A stretch of 64,000 bases of DNA, taken from positions 372,001 to 436,000 of the forward strand of contig CAWGXZ010000003.1 in the NCBI GenBank assembly GCA_963826695.1, read 5' to 3'. Made by a program: the position numbers and the translations under genes. Below the pieces are notes generated by a model, which worked only from the letters and a program-made list of their open reading frames with translations, searched no databases and was not told the DNA's origin. The stretch comes from CAWGXZ01 sp963826695 (GTDB taxonomy: Bacteria; Pseudomonadota; Gammaproteobacteria; Burkholderiales; Burkholderiaceae_C). Positions within the stretch are counted from its first letter, which is position 1, and each line of letters opens with the position of its first letter. Positions 17,872-27,008 of the stretch are shown here, piece after piece.

Positions 17872-18903
17872 TCAAACGCCGGTGGGTCGACGCAAGGTGC
17901 GCATCCGGTCGGTCGTCTGCACCTTGACCGACTCGACGCCGCCGCGCCGCCGGATCTCGAGGCTGATTTCGCGCTCGGACCGCTCGCCGCCCCAGAGCGT
18001 GCGATAGAAGCCCGCCAGGTCGCTGACCTCGCTGCTGTCGAGACGCACGATCTGATCTCCCGGCTGCAAGCCAGCCGCTTCCGCAGGGCTGTCTGGCGCG
18101 ACGCGGATCACCACCACCCTGCCGTCCTCCTCGACGCAGCTCACGCCGATCCAGGCGCGATGGCTGGCCCGCGACGAGCCGCTGGCGCGAAGCTCCGCCA
18201 GGATCGGTTTCAGCAGGTCGATCGGCACGAACATGTTGCCCGGCAGCCCGGGCATTCCGCGGCCGAGGCTGTCCGCGACGACCAGCGAGCCGATGCCGAC
18301 GAGTTCGCCCTCGAAATTGAACAGCGACGCGCCGCTGTGATCCGGACGTGGTGGCGCGGTGAAGAGCGCGTCCTCGATGTGGTACTCCCAGTAGCCGGTA
18401 AAGGCGCGCCGGGAAACCAGCCGCGCGAGGCTGACACCACCCTGTGCGCCGCCGCTGGCGATGACCAGCGGCTCGTCGTTCGGCGCGCTGGCAGCGTTCG
18501 CAAAGCGAACCGGCGCGACGGCGACCGGCGCCAGCGCCTGCAGCAGCCCGAAACCCGACGCCGGATCGTAGGCCACGACGCGCGCGGGTATCGAGCGCGC
18601 GCCGGGCAGCAGCAAGTCGATGTGCTCGGCCTCGAGGATCAGATAGCCGATGGTCAGCACCAGCCCGTCGGCGGCGATCACCACGCCGGAGCCGCGACGC
18701 TCGCGGCCGAGTGTCGAGGCCGAGTTCGCGCCGTCGACGCTGCGAACGTGGACGCCGACGACGGCGGCATTGGCCAGCGCCAGCGCTTCGGCCCGCCGGC
18801 GGGTATCGGCGTCGACCGTCGGCGCCGGTGCTGCCACGACAGCCGCGGGGCCGCCGGGGTCGGGCGCTGCGACGAGCGGTGCACCGGCCATTGCGAGCGC
18901 CAC
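17872..18903 (-). CDS. HtrA-fold (S1C) pseudo-protease with PDZ domain
   Basis: 343 residues from a GTG start. A trypsin-like domain (about 45-240) is followed by a PDZ domain (about 250-335; WIGVSCVEEDGR, then GLQPGDQIVRLD). The catalytic triad is broken: the expected TNxHV is TIGYLI with tyrosine at 87, the expected aspartate in DPxTDLALL is G117, and only the serine is kept (S190 in HSGAS). It therefore probably binds peptides rather than cutting them. Nine codons upstream of the GTG the frame reads L-N-R-A-R-W-P-L-A, a good signal-peptide n-region, but the only possible start there is CTG at 18930. It converges on the SDR gene. Confidence 0.85.
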   Translation of the reverse strand: MALAMAGAPLVAAPDPGGPAAVVAAPAPTVDADTRRRAEALALANAAVVGVHVRSVDGANSASTLGRERRGSGVVIAADGLVLTIGYLILEAEHIDLLLPGARSIPARVVAYDPASGFGLLQALAPVAVAPVRFANAASAPNDEPLVIASGGAQGGVSLARLVSRRAFTGYWEYHIEDALFTAPPRPDHSGASLFNFEGELVGIGSLVVADSLGRGMPGLPGNMFVPIDLLKPILAELRASGSSRASHRAWIGVSCVEEDGRVVVIRVAPDSPAEAAGLQPGDQIVRLDSSEVSDLAGFYRTLWGGERSEREISLEIRRRGGVESVKVQTTDRMRTLRRPTGV

Positions 18904-19077
18904 CGCCAGGGGCCAGCGCGCGCGATTCAGTCGAAGGTGCGCGGCGATGAAGCTGCGGTCGACTGGACGAAGAGATCCTTGAAAGCGGCTGCATTCGTGG
19001 CTCCGTTGACCGCAGGTCGACGGACGGTGCAGCTTTCGTGCCGGACGGTACCGGCCCAGGGCGCGGCGGCCGACCTC

Positions 19078-19674
19078 TCAGCGGCGCCGGCTGCCGAACG
19101 GTGCCTGGCCACGCCAGTAGCGCAGCATCAGGTAACCGCCGAGCATGCCGCCGAGGTGGGCAAAGTGCGCCACGCCGGAACCGCTGTCGGCAAAGCCGAG
19201 CAGCAATTCGAGGCCACCATAGACCGCGACGAAAACCTTGGCCTTCATCGGTATCGGCGGAAAGAGCGGCACGATCGTCCGGTTCGGGAAGGTCATTCCG
19301 AAGGCAAGCAGCAGCCCGAACAACCCACCCGACGCGCCGACGGTCGGATAGACCGAGCCGGAGAGCGCCGCGACCAGCAACTGGGCAGCCGCAGCGGCAA
19401 GCACGCTGGCCGCATAGAACTGGATGTAGCGCCGTCCGCCCCAGAGGCGTTCGAGTTCGGAGCCGAACATCCACAGGCCGAGCATGTTGAAGAACAGGTG
19501 ACCGATGCTGCCGTGCAGGAAGGCGTAGCTCGCCAGCTGCCACGGCATGAACCCGGCGTCGAGCGGCCAAAGCGCCAGCAGGCGCACCAGCATCGGCCCG
19601 GCGAAGAACTGCAGGCAGAACGCAGCCACGTTGAGCAGCAGCAGTGCTTGGGTAATCGGGGGCATCGACGGCAT
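19078..19674 (-). CDS. Rhomboid-family intramembrane serine protease
   Basis: 198 residues with six hydrophobic segments. The catalytic dyad is intact: S115 in GASGG and H173 in HFAHLGG. The oxyanion region H-x-x-x-N is H59-N63. It cleaves transmembrane substrates in the inner membrane. The ATG at 19674 has GAAGGA about 9 bases upstream, and a GATAAT -10-like hexamer is 30-35 bases upstream. It precedes the pseudo-protease gene on the same strand by about 175 bases. Confidence 0.94.
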   Translation of the reverse strand: MPSMPPITQALLLLNVAAFCLQFFAGPMLVRLLALWPLDAGFMPWQLASYAFLHGSIGHLFFNMLGLWMFGSELERLWGGRRYIQFYAASVLAAAAAQLLVAALSGSVYPTVGASGGLFGLLLAFGMTFPNRTIVPLFPPIPMKAKVFVAVYGGLELLLGFADSGSGVAHFAHLGGMLGGYLMLRYWRGQAPFGSRRR

Positions 19675-19770
19675 GCAGCGTCCTTCAGGGAGTCGGCGCG
19701 ATTATCGCGGCCACACCCCCGGCAGCAGCCGCGGGCAGTAGCAGGGTGCATGGCATACTCCAGCCCCCCG

Positions 19771-19855
19771 GCCTCGGTGGCGAAATTGGTAGACGCGCGG
19801 GACTCAAAATCCCGTTCCGCGAGGAGTGTCGGTTCGATTCCGACCCGAGGCACCA
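19771..19855 (+). tRNA. tRNA-Leu (anticodon CAA)
   Basis: 85 bases including an encoded CCA. The acceptor arms GCCTCGG and CCGAGGC pair fully, the T arm is GTCGG-TTCGATT-CCGAC, the anticodon loop is CTCAAAA (anticodon CAA, reads UUG), and a long variable arm makes it a class II tRNA as expected for leucine. No integrase or att duplication is seen next to it. Confidence 0.97.
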
Positions 19856-19913
19856 GGCGTCCGCGCTTCGGGCGCGCTGCCCGACTCCTGCAACAATCGC
19901 TGCAGGAGACCGC

Positions 19914-20825
19914 ATGACGCAAACCCAAGCTCGCTACAAGACGCTGGAAGACACCATCGGCGCGACACCGCTGGTGCGCCTGCACCGCCTGGCGGGTGCG
20001 GCAGAGCGCGGCAACGTCGTTCTCGGCAAGCTCGAAGGCAACAACCCGGCCGGCTCGGTCAAGGACCGCGCGGCGATTGCCATGATCCGCGGCGCCGAAG
20101 AGCGCGGCGAGATTCGCGCTGGCGACACCTTGATCGAGGCGACGTCGGGCAACACCGGCATCGCGCTCGCGATGGCTGCGGCTGTCCGCGGCTATCGCAT
20201 GTTGCTGATCATGCCGGAGGACCTGTCGATCGAGCGCGCGAGAACGATGAAGGCCTTCGGTGCCGAGCTGATCCTGACGCCGCGTTCGGGTGGCATGGAA
20301 TACGCGCGCGACCTGGCCGAGCAGATGCAGCAGGCGGGCAAGGGGCGGGTACTCGACCAGTTCGCCAGTGCCGACAACCCGCGGGTGCACTATGAAACCA
20401 CGGGCCCGGAGATCTGGAACGATACCGACGGCCAGGTCACGCACTTCGTCAGCGCGATGGGCACGACGGGAACCATCACCGGTGTCTCGCGCTACCTCAA
20501 GGAGCGCAACCCGGCGGTGCGCATCATCGGCGCCCAGCCCAGCGAAGGGTCGCGCATTCCCGGCATCCGCAAGTGGCCCGAGGCCTACCTGCCGAAGATC
20601 TACGACCCGAAGCATGTCGACGAGCTGGCCTACGTCAGCCAGGACGACGCCGAGGAGACCGCCCGCCGGATGGCTCGCGAGGAGGGTCTCTTCGCTGGCA
20701 TTTCCGCGGCCGGCGCCTGCTGGGTGGCGCTGCAGATCGCCCGGCAGGTCGAGAACGCGACCATCGTCTTCGTCGTCTGCGACCGCGGCGACCGCTACCT
20801 CTCGACCGGCGTCTTTCCGGCCTGA
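19914..20825 (+). CDS. cysM: Cysteine synthase B
   Basis: 303 residues, a PLP enzyme of the O-acetylserine sulfhydrylase family that makes cysteine from O-acetylserine and sulfide or thiosulfate. The PLP lysine is K50 in SVKDRAA and the substrate loop is TSGNTGIALA. The CysM-type C-terminus is short. An AGGAGAC ribosome site decides the ATG at 19914. It overlaps the NUDIX gene by one base (TGATG), starting a three-gene coupled run cysM-NUDIX-tusA. Confidence 0.94.
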   Translation: MTQTQARYKTLEDTIGATPLVRLHRLAGAAERGNVVLGKLEGNNPAGSVKDRAAIAMIRGAEERGEIRAGDTLIEATSGNTGIALAMAAAVRGYRMLLIMPEDLSIERARTMKAFGAELILTPRSGGMEYARDLAEQMQQAGKGRVLDQFASADNPRVHYETTGPEIWNDTDGQVTHFVSAMGTTGTITGVSRYLKERNPAVRIIGAQPSEGSRIPGIRKWPEAYLPKIYDPKHVDELAYVSQDDAEETARRMAREEGLFAGISAAGACWVALQIARQVENATIVFVVCDRGDRYLSTGVFPA

Positions 20826-21412
20826 TGGACGAGATTTACCGCTATTGCCCGCGTTGCGCCGGGCTGCTCGCGCCCTCGGCGCGCGACGAGGACGGCGGGC
20901 CGAAGGTACGGCTGCGCTGTGGTGCCTGCGAGTGGACGCACTGGAACAACCCGACGCCGGTGCTCGCGGCGGTGATCGAGCTTGCCGACCGTGGCGGCCA
21001 GCTGCTGCTGGCGCGCAACGCCGCCTGGACCTCGAAGACATTCGCCCTGATCACCGGCTTCATGGAAGCGGGTGAGGCACCGCAGGACGGCATTCGCCGC
21101 GAGGTTGCCGAGGAGACGGCGCTGCAGGTGATGTCGCTCGACCTGATCGGCGTCTACGACTTCCAGCGCATGAACCAGGTGATCATTGCCTATCACGCGC
21201 TGGCGCACGGCGAGATTGCGCTTTCGCCCGAATTGGCCGAGTACCGGCTGTTCACGCCCGAGACGGTGCAATGCTGGCCGGCGGGCACCGGCTACGCGCT
21301 TGCCGACTGGCTGACCTCGCGCGGGCATGTGCCGCGCTGGCGCGCGCCGCTCCAGCCGTCGGCGGCCGCCGAGTCGCCGCCGATCCGAACCCCTTCCGCC
21401 GAGGCCCCCTGA
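20825..21412 (+). CDS. NUDIX hydrolase with N-terminal zinc ribbon
   Basis: 195 residues. An N-terminal zinc ribbon (CPRC...CGAC) is followed by a complete NUDIX box G-x5-E-x7-REV-x-EE starting GFMEAGE. The layout resembles NudC-like pyrophosphatases, but the SQPWPFPxS motif of NudC is absent, so the substrate is not predictable. Start and stop codons overlap those of cysM and the tusA-like gene (TGATG at both ends). Confidence 0.9.
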   Translation: MDEIYRYCPRCAGLLAPSARDEDGGPKVRLRCGACEWTHWNNPTPVLAAVIELADRGGQLLLARNAAWTSKTFALITGFMEAGEAPQDGIRREVAEETALQVMSLDLIGVYDFQRMNQVIIAYHALAHGEIALSPELAEYRLFTPETVQCWPAGTGYALADWLTSRGHVPRWRAPLQPSAAAESPPIRTPSAEAP

Positions 21413-21639
21413 TGGACTTCCACAAAGAACTCGACACCCGTGGGCTCAACTGCCCGCTGCCGATCCTCAAGGCGAAAAAGGCACTGGCCGACCTGCAGAG
21501 CGGCGACGTGCTGAAAATCGTCGCCACCGACCCGAGCTCGATGCGCGACTTCCAGGCTTTTGCGCGGCAGACCGGCAACGAGTTGCTCGAACAGAGCAGC
21601 GAGGCAGGCGAGTTCACCCACTACCTGCGGCGCCGCTGA
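21412..21639 (+). CDS. TusA-like sulfurtransferase
   Basis: 75 residues. The family CPxP motif is C14-P-L-P with the persulfide-carrying cysteine at 14, followed by the conserved TDPSS turn. TusA-like proteins relay sulfur for tRNA thiolation, molybdopterin or other sulfur transfer. Coupling behind cysM fits a sulfur role; which pathway it serves cannot be read here. The start overlaps the NUDIX stop (TGATG). Confidence 0.92.
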   Translation: MDFHKELDTRGLNCPLPILKAKKALADLQSGDVLKIVATDPSSMRDFQAFARQTGNELLEQSSEAGEFTHYLRRR

Positions 21640-21658
21640 CGCCGCACTGCGGCGCGTT

Positions 21659-22525
21659 TCAGTATTCGAGCGCGCGCAGATACTGCCGGAAGCTTTCGCC
21701 AAGCTCCGGATGCGCCAGGGCCAGCTCGACGTTGGCCTCGAGAAAACCTTCCTTGCTGCCGCAGTCGTAGCGCTTGCCGTCGTAGCGGTAGGCATAGACC
21801 TTCTCGCGGCGGAGCAGGCCGGCAATGCCGTCGGTGAGCTGAATTTCCCCGCCGACGCCGCGCTGCTGGGCGGCGATCTGGTCGAACACCCCCGGCGTCA
21901 GGATGTAGCGCCCGGCCACACCCAGGCGTGACGGTGCGTCCTCGGGCGCCGGCTTCTCGACGATCTGCGAGATCTCGACCAGCCGCTCGCCGACCTGCGT
22001 GCCGGCGACGATGCCGTAGCGGCGGGTGTGCGCGTCGGGCACTTCCTGGACTGCAAGGATCGAGGACTGCAGTTCCTCGAACTGCGCCACCATCTGCGCC
22101 AGGATGCCCGGCTTGCCGACCATCAGATCGTCGGCAAGCAGCACCGCGAAGGGTTCGTTGACCACCACGCTGCGGCCACAGAGCACCGCATGACCCAGTC
22201 CGAGCGCCTTCGACTGGCGGATGTAGATGCACTCCATGTCGTCGGGCTTGATCGACTGCACCATCGCCAGCAACTCGCGTTTGCCAGCCGCTTCGAGTTC
22301 GCTCTCCAGTTCGTAGGCGGTGTCGAAGTGGTCGGGAATGGCGCGCTTGTTGCGCCCGTTGATGAAGATCATCTGCCGGATGCCGGCGTCGTAGGCTTCC
22401 TCGACCGCGTACTGGATCAGCGGCTTGTCGACCACTGGCAACATCTCCTTCGGTTGCGCCTTGGTGGCAGGCAGGAAACGGGTTCCGAGTCCGGCGACCG
22501 GGAAGATGGCTTTGGTGATCGTCAT
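21659..22525 (-). CDS. galU: UTP-glucose-1-phosphate uridylyltransferase
   Basis: 288 residues, normal length. The nucleotidyltransferase signature G-L-G-T-R-F-L-P-A-T-K is near residues 12-22, followed by the EMLPVVDKPLIQYAVEEA motif. The enzyme makes UDP-glucose for cell-surface glycans. It sits downstream of valS on the minus strand (54-base gap) and converges on the tusA-like gene. Confidence 0.96.
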   Translation of the reverse strand: MTITKAIFPVAGLGTRFLPATKAQPKEMLPVVDKPLIQYAVEEAYDAGIRQMIFINGRNKRAIPDHFDTAYELESELEAAGKRELLAMVQSIKPDDMECIYIRQSKALGLGHAVLCGRSVVVNEPFAVLLADDLMVGKPGILAQMVAQFEELQSSILAVQEVPDAHTRRYGIVAGTQVGERLVEISQIVEKPAPEDAPSRLGVAGRYILTPGVFDQIAAQQRGVGGEIQLTDGIAGLLRREKVYAYRYDGKRYDCGSKEGFLEANVELALAHPELGESFRQYLRALEY

Positions 22526-22579
22526 ACGGCCTTTAGCGAAGCAAACGAGGAGTGGACGGGAGCAGCGCTGCGAGGCAAG

Positions 22580-25441
22580 TCACGTGCTCAGACGCCCGGC
22601 AAGCCGGTCGAGCTGCTGCTGCAGGTGCTCGCGGTTCGATGTGAAGTCGGCCTGGCGCCGGCGCTCGGTTTCGACCACCTCGGCCGGGGCGCGGGCGACG
22701 AAGCCGGCGTTGCCGAGCTTGCCCGCGGCCTTGGCGATCTCGCCGTCCAGGCGGGCAATTTCCTTGCGCAGGCGCTCGAGCTCGGCGCCTGGATCGACCT
22801 TCACCTCGAGTGCGAAGCGCAACCCGCCGTGCACGGCAGTCGGTGCATCGCGCGATGCGGCTTCGAAGGCGCCGGGTTCATCGAGCACCTGCACCGCAGA
22901 CACCTTGGCAAGGGCCTTCAGCAACGGCGTCGCCGCACGCGCCCATGCGCCATCGCCGTCGACCAGAAGCGGAACCCGCATCGCCGGCGACAGGCTCATT
23001 TCGCCCCGCAGATTCCGGCACGCGCCGATGACCGCCTTCAGGCGGGCGATCGCCGCGTCCGCGGCCGGGTCGACCCGTGCCAGGTCGGGCCGTGGGTACG
23101 GCGCGGCGATCAACCCCAGCGGCCGGCCTTCGGCGCGGCCGGCAATGGGCGCAACCCGCTCCCACAGCTCGGCGGTGATGAACGGCGTGACCGGATGCAG
23201 CAGTCGAAGCACGGTTTCCAGCACGCGGATCAGCGTGCGCCGGGTGGCGCGCTCGGCGGCCGCATCGCCGGCCTCGGCAGCCGCCGACAGCTGCACCTTG
23301 GCAATCTCGAGATACCAGTCGCAGTATTCGTCCCAGACGAACTGGTAGATCGCGTTCGCAACGTTGTCGAGCCGGTACTCGGCAAAGCCCTTTTCGACCG
23401 CCGCCTCGGTGCGCTGCAGCTCGCCGGTGATCCAGCGGTCGGCATCGGAAAAGTGCAGATAGCCGTGCGCCGAACCACCCGGCATGCAATCGGCCTTGCT
23501 GTGCTCGACCAGGCCGCAATCGCGACCTTCGCAATTCATCAGCACGAAGCGCGTCGCGTTCCACAGCTTGTTGCAGAAATTGCGATAGCCCTCGCAGCGC
23601 TTGGCGTCGAAGTTGATGTTGCGACCCAGGCTCGCCAGCGAGGCGAAGGTGAAGCGCAGCGCATCGGCGCCGAAAGCGGGAATGCCGTCGGGAAATTCCC
23701 GCTCGGTGTCCTTGCGTACCCGCGGCGCCGTTTCCGGCTTGCGCAGGCCGCTGGCGCGCTTGTCGAGCAGCGGTGCCAGTGCAATGCCGTCGATCAGGTC
23801 GACCGGATCGAGCACGTTGCCTTCGGACTTGCTCATCTTGCGGCCCTGCGCATCGCGCACCAGGCCGTGGATGTAGACGTCGCGGAACGGCACCTTGCCG
23901 GTGAAGTGCACCGTCATCATGATCATCCGGGCGACCCAGAAGAAGATGATGTCGAAGCCGGTGACCAGCACGCTCGACGGCAGGAACAGCGCGAGTTCGG
24001 GCGTCTGCTGCGGCCAGCCGAGGGTCGAGAACGGCACCAGCGCCGACGAGTACCAGGTGTCGAGGACGTCCTCGTCCTGCTTCAGCTCGCCGCTGTAGCC
24101 CGCGGCATGCGCCTTGGCCCGTGCTTCGGCCTCGTCGCGGCCGACGAACAATTCCCCGCCGCTGCCGTACCACGCGGGAATCCGGTGGCCCCACCAGAGC
24201 TGGCGGCTGATGCACCAGTCCTGGATGTTGCCCATCCACTGTCGGTAGGTGTTGACCCACTGCTCGGGGACGAAGCGCACCGCGCCGCTGTCGACGGCGT
24301 CGATCGCTTTTTGCGCGATGCTCTTGCCATCGGCACCCGCCCGCGTCGTGGCGACGAACCACTGGTCGGTGAGCATCGGCTCGACGACCTGACCGGTGCG
24401 CGCACAGCGCGGCACCATCAGCTTGTGCTTCTTCACCTCGACCAGCAGGCCGAGCGCTTCGAGGTCGGCGACGACGCGCTTGCGGGCGACGAAACGATCC
24501 AGTCCCCGGTAAGGCGCCGGTGCGTTGTCGTTGACCGTCGCATCGAGCGCCAGCACGCCGAGCACCGGCAACCCATGGCGCTGGCCGACGGCGTGGTCGT
24601 TGGCGTCGTGCGCCGGCGTCACCTTGACGACGCCGGTACCGAATTCGCGGTCGACGTAGGCGTCGGCGATGACGGGAATCTCGCGGTCGCACAGGGGCAA
24701 CCGGACGCTGCGGCCGACCAGTGCCGCATAGCGCTCGTCGTCGGGATGCACCATCACCGCGACGTCGCCGAGCATCGTCTCCGGCCGCGTCGTCGCGACC
24801 GTCAGCGAGCCGCTGCCGTCGGCCAGCGGATAGGCGATGTGCCAGAGGAAGCCGTCTTCCTCCTCGCTTTCGACTTCGAGGTCGGAGACGGCCGATTTCA
24901 GCACCGGATCCCAGTTGACCAGCCGCTTGCCGCGGTAAATCAGCCCTTCTTCATGCAGCCGGACAAATGTGTCGGTGACGACGGCCGAGAGCTTCGGGTC
25001 CATCGTGAAGTACTCGTGCTGCCAGCTGACGCTGGCGCCCATGCGCCGCATCTGCTGCGTGATCGTCGCGCCGCTCTGCGCCTTCCAGTCCCAGACGCGT
25101 TCGACGAACGACTCGCGGCCGAGCACATGCCGGTCGAGCCCCTGCGCCTGCAGCTGGCGCTCGACGACGATCTGCGTCGCGATGCCCGCATGGTCGGTGC
25201 CCGGCAGCCAGAGCGTGTTGTCGCCGCGCATCCGGTGGTAGCGCGTCAGCGAATCCATGATCGTCTGGTTGAACGCGTGCCCCATGTGCAGCGTGCCGGT
25301 GACGTTCGGCGGCGGCAGCTGGATCGAGAACGAGGCGCGGGCCGCGTCGAGCGCCGGCGTGTAGGCGGCGCTGGCTTCCCAGCGTTCGGTCCAGCGGGAT
25401 TCGATGTCGGCAGGCTCGAAGGATTTGGCGAGATCGGTCAT
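22580..25441 (-). CDS. valS: Valyl-tRNA synthetase
   Basis: 953 residues, full length. The class I motifs are PPPNVTGTLHMGHA (HIGH box, about residue 45) and GRKMSKSEGN (KMSKS loop). The editing domain lies between about 200 and 400, and the C-terminal coiled coil that grips the tRNA occupies the last ~65 residues. The frame extends 28 codons upstream, but the ATG at 25441 begins at the family N-terminus. A TACAAT -10-like hexamer at 25504-25509 (minus strand) would give a leader of about 55-60 bases containing a GGCTGCG/CGCAGCC hairpin. Confidence 0.97.
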   Translation of the reverse strand: MTDLAKSFEPADIESRWTERWEASAAYTPALDAARASFSIQLPPPNVTGTLHMGHAFNQTIMDSLTRYHRMRGDNTLWLPGTDHAGIATQIVVERQLQAQGLDRHVLGRESFVERVWDWKAQSGATITQQMRRMGASVSWQHEYFTMDPKLSAVVTDTFVRLHEEGLIYRGKRLVNWDPVLKSAVSDLEVESEEEDGFLWHIAYPLADGSGSLTVATTRPETMLGDVAVMVHPDDERYAALVGRSVRLPLCDREIPVIADAYVDREFGTGVVKVTPAHDANDHAVGQRHGLPVLGVLALDATVNDNAPAPYRGLDRFVARKRVVADLEALGLLVEVKKHKLMVPRCARTGQVVEPMLTDQWFVATTRAGADGKSIAQKAIDAVDSGAVRFVPEQWVNTYRQWMGNIQDWCISRQLWWGHRIPAWYGSGGELFVGRDEAEARAKAHAAGYSGELKQDEDVLDTWYSSALVPFSTLGWPQQTPELALFLPSSVLVTGFDIIFFWVARMIMMTVHFTGKVPFRDVYIHGLVRDAQGRKMSKSEGNVLDPVDLIDGIALAPLLDKRASGLRKPETAPRVRKDTEREFPDGIPAFGADALRFTFASLASLGRNINFDAKRCEGYRNFCNKLWNATRFVLMNCEGRDCGLVEHSKADCMPGGSAHGYLHFSDADRWITGELQRTEAAVEKGFAEYRLDNVANAIYQFVWDEYCDWYLEIAKVQLSAAAEAGDAAAERATRRTLIRVLETVLRLLHPVTPFITAELWERVAPIAGRAEGRPLGLIAAPYPRPDLARVDPAADAAIARLKAVIGACRNLRGEMSLSPAMRVPLLVDGDGAWARAATPLLKALAKVSAVQVLDEPGAFEAASRDAPTAVHGGLRFALEVKVDPGAELERLRKEIARLDGEIAKAAGKLGNAGFVARAPAEVVETERRRQADFTSNREHLQQQLDRLAGRLST

Positions 25442-25691
25442 GAGAGCCGCCGGCGGCTGCGCTACGCAGCCAGTGGCCGGGGTGCAGCAGAGGGAGGACT
25501 TGGATTGTAGGAGGGCGTCCCGCACGCCTCGCCCTGCCGGACCGCTCGCCGCTTTGCACGGTATCGCCCGGCAGGTTGCGGCAACGATCCCGCACCCTTG
25601 TCGACGAAAACGGTTGCGAACGTCCGCGGCGGCGCGCCTTGCCGGGAACAGGCGTTGCCTCCGGCGTGGCCATCAATCAGAGGTAACCCCA

Positions 25692-26798
25692 ATGCGACTT
25701 CGCCCTATTGCTGCACTCTTGATCGTTGGCTCGGCGTTGTCGGCCGCCTATGTTCCGGTCAGCCAGGCGGCCGACAAGCCGCCTGGCTCGGGTGTTGCCA
25801 CGCCGACCGGCACGCGCTTCAAGGCGGATGCCGACATGCAGTCGGTGTTGAGCGCCCTCGCTGCCCTGGGAGGCAAGCCGATCGAGACGCTCGACCCCGT
25901 CGAAGCGCGCAAGCAGCCGACTCCCACCGACGCGGTCATGGCCGTCCTGAAAGCGCAGGGCAAGGACACCAGCCCGACCGCACTCGTGCCCGGCGTCACC
26001 AGCAGCGACAGCACCATCCCGGGGCCGGCCGGCGCACTGCCGGTCCGCATCTACACCCCCGACGGCAGCGGTCCGTTTCCCGTGATCGTCTATTTTCACG
26101 GGGGTGGCTGGGTGATTGGCAGCAAGGAGGTGTACGACGGTGGCGCCCGTGGCCTGGCCAAGCAGGCCAAGGCGGTCGTTGTCTCGGTCGATTACCGCCT
26201 TGCGCCGGAAGCACCGTTCCCTGCCCAGCACGACGATTCACTCGCCACCTACAAGTGGGTGGCTGAGAACGCGGCCTCGATCAAGGGCGACCCGAAGCGG
26301 TTGGCACTTGCGGGTGAGAGCGCCGGCGGCAACCTGGCAATCGCCACTGCGATGGCCGCGCGCGACCAAAAGCTGGCTGCACCCTTGCACGTGTTGTCGG
26401 TTTATCCGATCGCCCAGGCCAGCAACCTTTCGACCCCGTCGTATGTCGACAGTGCATCGGCCAAGCCGCTCAACAAGCCGATGATGGAATGGTTCGCCAA
26501 GCATGTGTTGAGCAAGCCCGAAGACAAGAAGGATCCGCGAATCGACCTGGTGCATGCCGACCTCAAAGGTCTGCCGCCGGTCACGCTGATCAGCGCGCAG
26601 ATCGACCCACTGCGCAGCGACGCCGACCTGCTGGCTGCATCGCTGAAGAAGGCCGGCGTCAAGGTCGAGCACAAGCTCTACAGCGGCGTGACGCACGAGT
26701 TCTTCGGCATGGCGGCGGTCGTCGGCAAGGCCAAGGCGGCGCAGCAATTCGGTGGTGGCAGGCTCGAGCAGGCGTTGTCGGCTGCGCCGAGGCGCTGA
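25692..26798 (+). CDS. Secreted alpha/beta-hydrolase esterase, HSL family
   Basis: 368 residues. A Sec signal peptide (MRLRPIAALLIVGSAL...QAA) ends near residue 27. The hormone-sensitive-lipase fold is clear: oxyanion HGGGW at 136-140, nucleophile S210 in GESAGG, acid D305 in QIDPLRSD, base H335 in THEF. An insert of about 90 residues separates the signal from the fold. It should hydrolyse short-chain esters in the periplasm or outside the cell. The preceding 250 bases carry no other gene. Confidence 0.92.
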   Translation: MRLRPIAALLIVGSALSAAYVPVSQAADKPPGSGVATPTGTRFKADADMQSVLSALAALGGKPIETLDPVEARKQPTPTDAVMAVLKAQGKDTSPTALVPGVTSSDSTIPGPAGALPVRIYTPDGSGPFPVIVYFHGGGWVIGSKEVYDGGARGLAKQAKAVVVSVDYRLAPEAPFPAQHDDSLATYKWVAENAASIKGDPKRLALAGESAGGNLAIATAMAARDQKLAAPLHVLSVYPIAQASNLSTPSYVDSASAKPLNKPMMEWFAKHVLSKPEDKKDPRIDLVHADLKGLPPVTLISAQIDPLRSDADLLAASLKKAGVKVEHKLYSGVTHEFFGMAAVVGKAKAAQQFGGGRLEQALSAAPRR

Positions 26799-26995
26799 CC
26801 AGCGCTCGGGCATCGGCAAACAGGCGAGGCCCGAGCCCGTCGCGACACCCGGCCCGCGATTGCTCGATTTCGCACCATGCCGTGCCGGGCAGCGACACCG
26901 CAGCGTTTCTGTCATTTCCTCGGCACGAGCGGCTCGGCGCCTGGATGCCGGCATCGACGACCTGCGGCATGGACCAGCGAGCCGCACCCGCCTCC

Positions 26996-27001
26996 TAAAA
27001 T
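26996..27001 (+). promoter_or_regulatory. -10-like hexamer placed for a leaderless uvrD transcript
   Basis: TAAAAT (five of six consensus) ends 7 bases before the uvrD ATG at 27009; no Shine-Dalgarno. The rest of the 210-base gap (26799-27008) shows no gene. Confidence 0.45.
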
Positions 27002-27008
27002 CGGTGCG

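Noticed and set aside
19771..19855. tRNA-Leu as an integration (att) site
   Set aside because: No integrase, no direct repeat of the tRNA 3' end and ordinary housekeeping genes on both sides.
22028..25510. 1160-codon plus-strand frame opposite valS and galU
   Set aside because: Antisense shadow of two full-length conserved genes; no recognisable motif and odd composition.
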